Shown one piece after another: positions 16,146 through 18,026 of a DNA stretch of 18,026 bases. The translations under genes and the position numbers were made by a program. The notes under the pieces are model-generated. The model was not told the origin of the DNA. It made no database searches and was given only the letters and a program-made list of their open reading frames with translations. How positions within the stretch are numbered: the first letter of the stretch is position 1; every line of letters starts with the position of its first letter. Origin of the DNA: DATDCV01 sp036524155. GTDB taxonomy: Bacteria; Verrucomicrobiota; Verrucomicrobiia; Limisphaerales; UBA8199. The stretch is from NCBI GenBank assembly GCA_036524155.1, contig DATDCV010000109.1, positions 1-18,026 on the forward strand, given 5' to 3'.

Positions 16146-16636
16146 TGAGCGCCGCTGACGACTCCGCCGGGCGGCCTTGGAATCCCTGGCCGATCGCGAT
16201 CATCGCATTCTTCGCGGTTGCTGTCAGCGGCATCGCTGCGTTCATCGTGTTTTGCGCCTGCCACCCGGCCGACCTGGTCGCCGAAGACTACTATGAGCAG
16301 GAAATGCGCTACCAGGGCCAGATCGAGCGCGTGCAGCGGAACGCGCGGCATCCAAATCCCGCGACGGTAACCTTCGACCCCGCGATGCGATCGATTCTGA
16401 TCGCCTTCCCCGCTCGGGACCCGGGTGCGCAAGTAGCGGGCACGATCCAGCTCTATCGTCCCTCATCCGCGAGGCTCGACCGGCAGTTCCAGTTGGAGCC
16501 GGATGCCGCCGGACTGCAGAGGATTGATGCCCGGGAACTGAGCCCCGGACTGTGGAAGGTGCGTGTTTCCTGGGAAACCGGGCGCCAGGGGTATTCCCTG
16601 GATCAGAGTATTGTGATCGGGCCGGGAGCCCCCTGA
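16145..16636 (+). CDS. ccoH: CcoH/FixH family assembly protein (163 aa)
   Basis: This is a single-spanning protein with an N-terminal helix at about residues 17-39 (PIAIIAFFAVAVSGIAAF) and a periplasmic domain. The conserved element DLVAEDYYEQEMRYQGQI (about 43-60), which follows the helix, is the FixH hallmark. A beta-rich domain ends in GLWKVRVSWE, as in the family. CcoH joins the assembly complex of cbb3 oxidase. One base overlaps ccoG and four bases separate it from the next gene. Confidence 0.9.
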   Translation: MSAADDSAGRPWNPWPIAIIAFFAVAVSGIAAFIVFCACHPADLVAEDYYEQEMRYQGQIERVQRNARHPNPATVTFDPAMRSILIAFPARDPGAQVAGTIQLYRPSSARLDRQFQLEPDAAGLQRIDARELSPGLWKVRVSWETGRQGYSLDQSIVIGPGAP

Positions 16637-16640
16637 CGCT

Positions 16641-17327
16641 ATGGATTACTGGACGGCATTCATCCTGGGCCTGGTCGGCAGCGCACATTGCGCGGGGATG
16701 TGCGGCCCGCTGGCGCTCGCGTTGCCAACCTCAGGACGCACCGCGGCGGGATTTCTGGCGGGTCGAGCGGCCTACAATTTGGGCCGGGTCGTCACGTACT
16801 GTTTTCTGGGTGCCCTTTTTGGCTTGCTTGGCCAGGGCCTGTTATTGGCGGGTGTGCAGCGCTGGACTTCGATAGCTCTTGGCCTCCTGCTGCTCGCCGG
16901 CCTGTTCTCTTCGCGAACGGTCGCCCTCTGGCGTCCGCTGGCGTCCTTTATCGAGGCGCTCAAAAGTCGCATGTCAAACCTGCTGCGCCGCCGCTCGCTC
17001 CTGTCCCTGGGCCTGCTTGGGTTGCTGAACGGGCTGCTCCCCTGCGGCCTGGTTTATGTGGCGTGTGCTGGGGCGGCAGCCAGCAGCAGTCTTTACGCCG
17101 GCACCGGCTACATGGCTGCCTTCGGCCTGGGAACAATTCCGATGCTGGTGGCGATCAGTCTCTCAGGCCGGCTGGTGCCCTTGAACCTCCGGACACATCT
17201 CCGCAAGGCTCTGCCCGTTTCAGTCTGTCTCCTTGCCACCCTGCTCATCCTTCGCGGCCTGTCACTCGGAATCCCATACCTCAGTCCGGATCTGAGCGGT
17301 GCAGGCCAGAGTTGCTGCCATAAGTAA
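16641..17327 (+). CDS. TauE/SafE (UreH/DsbD-like) membrane protein in cbb3 operon (228 aa)
   Basis: This is a polytopic protein with about six helices. It contains the diagnostic first-helix motif GSAHCAGMCGPLALALP (13-29) and a second half-repeat NGLLPCGLVYVA (130-141), the pattern of the short TauE/SafE family (also described as UreH-like or DsbD transmembrane domain). The tail ends in CCHK with a neighbouring Cys/His cluster that could bind metal. Members often follow ccoG/ccoH. The Cys and Met residues in the membrane suggest copper or thiol-redox handling rather than sulfite export, but this is inferred. It is the last gene of the operon. Confidence 0.85.
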   Translation: MDYWTAFILGLVGSAHCAGMCGPLALALPTSGRTAAGFLAGRAAYNLGRVVTYCFLGALFGLLGQGLLLAGVQRWTSIALGLLLLAGLFSSRTVALWRPLASFIEALKSRMSNLLRRRSLLSLGLLGLLNGLLPCGLVYVACAGAAASSSLYAGTGYMAAFGLGTIPMLVAISLSGRLVPLNLRTHLRKALPVSVCLLATLLILRGLSLGIPYLSPDLSGAGQSCCHK

Positions 17328-17394
17328 GCGCCGCGCCGCAAACGAGACTACCGACCGATGTGTCACAGGTCGCGGGCTGCACGTTGCGGCGTGG

Positions 17395-17466
17395 CCGGCG
17401 CGCGGACTTCAGTCCGCAGCAAATGCCGATTTCGTGCGTTGCTGCGGACTGAAGTCCGCGCGCCGG
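17395..17466. repeat. 72-nt REP/MITE-like element with 28-bp perfect inverted repeat
   Basis: Arms 17395-17422 and 17439-17466 are perfect reverse complements (28 bases each) around a 16-base loop. Each arm holds a smaller palindrome GCGGACT-TC-AGTCCGC (first copy 17402-17417). A transcript would fold into one very stable stem or two small hairpins. This layout, intergenic and just after an operon, is typical of REP-like palindromic repeats; it could also slow 3' exonucleases or end transcription, although no T-run follows. The family is inferred, since only one copy lies in the window. Confidence 0.8.
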
Positions 17467-17516
17467 GTGGTTGGTCCACCCTCAGCTCATCCCTTGCGTC
17501 ATCTCTGCTTGCCCCT

Positions 17517-17545
17517 TTGCGCTTGGGTGCGTTTGCCTCTAGTAT
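17517..17545 (+). promoter_or_regulatory. candidate promoter of the aminotransferase gene (leaderless geometry)
   Basis: TTGCGC (17517-17522) and TAGTAT (17540-17545) are spaced by 17 bases, and the ATG at 17552 begins six bases after the -10. No Shine-Dalgarno precedes the start. The same TTGCGC -35-like hexamer is seen in the minus-strand candidate at 8706-8701. Confidence 0.33.
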
Positions 17546-17551
17546 CTGCGC

Positions 17552-18026
17552 ATGACTTTGGCGGACCTGCTTGGGAATGAAGAATTGCGGCAACGTGAAT
17601 TTCCGGTCGTGCGCGAAACAATCTTTTTTGCGCATGGGGGCGATTCTCCGCTGCCCCGTCGCGTGGCCGACGCCATCAGCAACTACGCCGCCGCGGCGGC
17701 GTCCGGTGACCAGGAGCGGGTGGTCTATCCTACCATTTTGGAGCATGGCCGAAAGGTCGCGGCTCAACTGCTTCAATGCCAGCCGACGGAGGTCGCTTTC
17801 GTCGGGCCGACGTCGTTGGCGCTGAGCTTTTTCGCGAGCGGACTGCGCCTTCGTCGGGGCGACAATATCCTGGTCTATTTTGACGACTATCCGTCGAACG
17901 TTTACCCCTGGATGGCGCTGGCGGAGCAGGGGGTCGAAGTGCGCCTTCTGAACGCTCGTCATGACCGAAGGCGCCTTCCGCAACGCGATCGCGACTGTGC
18001 TCGCCGTCTCGGGCTCGATCAATGCC
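17552..18026 (+). CDS. class-V PLP-dependent aminotransferase-like protein (3' partial)
   Basis: The frame opens with ATG (MTLADLLGNEELRQREFPVV) and runs off the window after 158 codons. Residues 1-134 fit the N-terminal part of class-V aminotransferases and cysteine desulfurases: FFAHGGDSPLPRRVADAI, then AAQLLQCQPTEVAFVGPTS, where the small-residue loop normally contacts PLP phosphate, and a GDNILVYFDDYPSN segment, which is the usual strand-turn before the aromatic residue over PLP. The catalytic Lys would lie beyond the window. After about residue 135 the translation becomes Arg-rich (RHDRRRLPQRDRDCARRLG) and no longer resembles the family, so the true gene may be interrupted or mis-assembled here. 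The substrate is not known. Confidence 0.65.
   Translation, partial: MTLADLLGNEELRQREFPVVRETIFFAHGGDSPLPRRVADAISNYAAAAASGDQERVVYPTILEHGRKVAAQLLQCQPTEVAFVGPTSLALSFFASGLRLRRGDNILVYFDDYPSNVYPWMALAEQGVEVRLLNARHDRRRLPQRDRDCARRLGLDQC

Larger units (their letters stand above)
17328..17551. other. intergenic spacer downstream of the cbb3 operon
   Basis: These 224 bases separate the end of the operon from an aminotransferase gene. They contain a large inverted repeat and a weak promoter candidate; no other gene or terminator with a T-run was seen. Confidence 0.6.

Noticed and set aside
17363..18022. Minus-strand open frame of 219 codons
   Set aside because: It runs through the inverted repeat and antisense to the aminotransferase gene, and no family was recognised.
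1..18026. CRISPR arrays, tRNA or rRNA genes, insertion sequences
   Set aside because: No regularly spaced direct repeats, no rRNA-like stretch or tRNA cloverleaf, and no transposase or integrase frame were seen.

Overview
The window reads as a high-GC chromosomal segment of a Gram-negative bacterium, most likely Verrucomicrobiota (Pedosphaera/Limisphaerales-like). The reasons are a Hanks-type kinase fused to membrane and periplasmic modules, a fused ccoNO cytochrome oxidase gene, many lipoprotein and signal sequences, weak Shine-Dalgarno sites, and an intergenic palindrome of the GCGGACT/AGTCCGC type. The taxonomic call is inference. No rRNA, tRNA, CRISPR array, transposase or phage gene is visible.

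Layout. (1) 1-3740: the 3' part of a very large Ser/Thr kinase with about six membrane segments, a membrane-fusion-protein-like (HlyD/MacA) section and a C-terminal esterase domain, followed by a small secreted beta-sandwich-like protein. (2) 3825-4652: an SDR oxidoreductase standing alone. (3) 4885-7919: a four-gene module of a DUF350 (YjfL-like) membrane protein, a YgiB/YjfM-like lipoprotein, a glutathionylspermidine-synthase-like ATP-grasp enzyme (YgiC/YjfC family) and a protein with two DUF4178-like units. It resembles the enterobacterial yjf/ygiBC neighbourhoods and is probably an envelope-associated system. (4) 7984-8610, minus strand: a BamE/SmpA-like lipoprotein with a candidate promoter and a perfect palindrome in its leader.

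(5) 8975-17327: a compact, apparently single-transcript cbb3-type cytochrome c oxidase operon, ccoI-ccoS-ccoNO-ccoQ-ccoP-ccoG-ccoH-TauE/SafE-like gene, with gaps or overlaps of only a few bases. Copper-delivery and assembly genes flank the structural genes: CcoI supplies copper, CcoS and CcoG/CcoH assist assembly, and CcoNO/Q/P form the high-affinity terminal oxidase for low-oxygen respiration. CcoN and CcoO are one polypeptide and CcoP carries a single heme-c site.

(6) 17328-18026: an intergenic spacer with a 28-bp perfect inverted repeat (REP/MITE-like), then the 5' end of a class-V (PLP) aminotransferase. Its last about 70 bases read better in another frame as an IlvD/Edd dehydratase fragment, so the window end may be chimeric or frameshifted.
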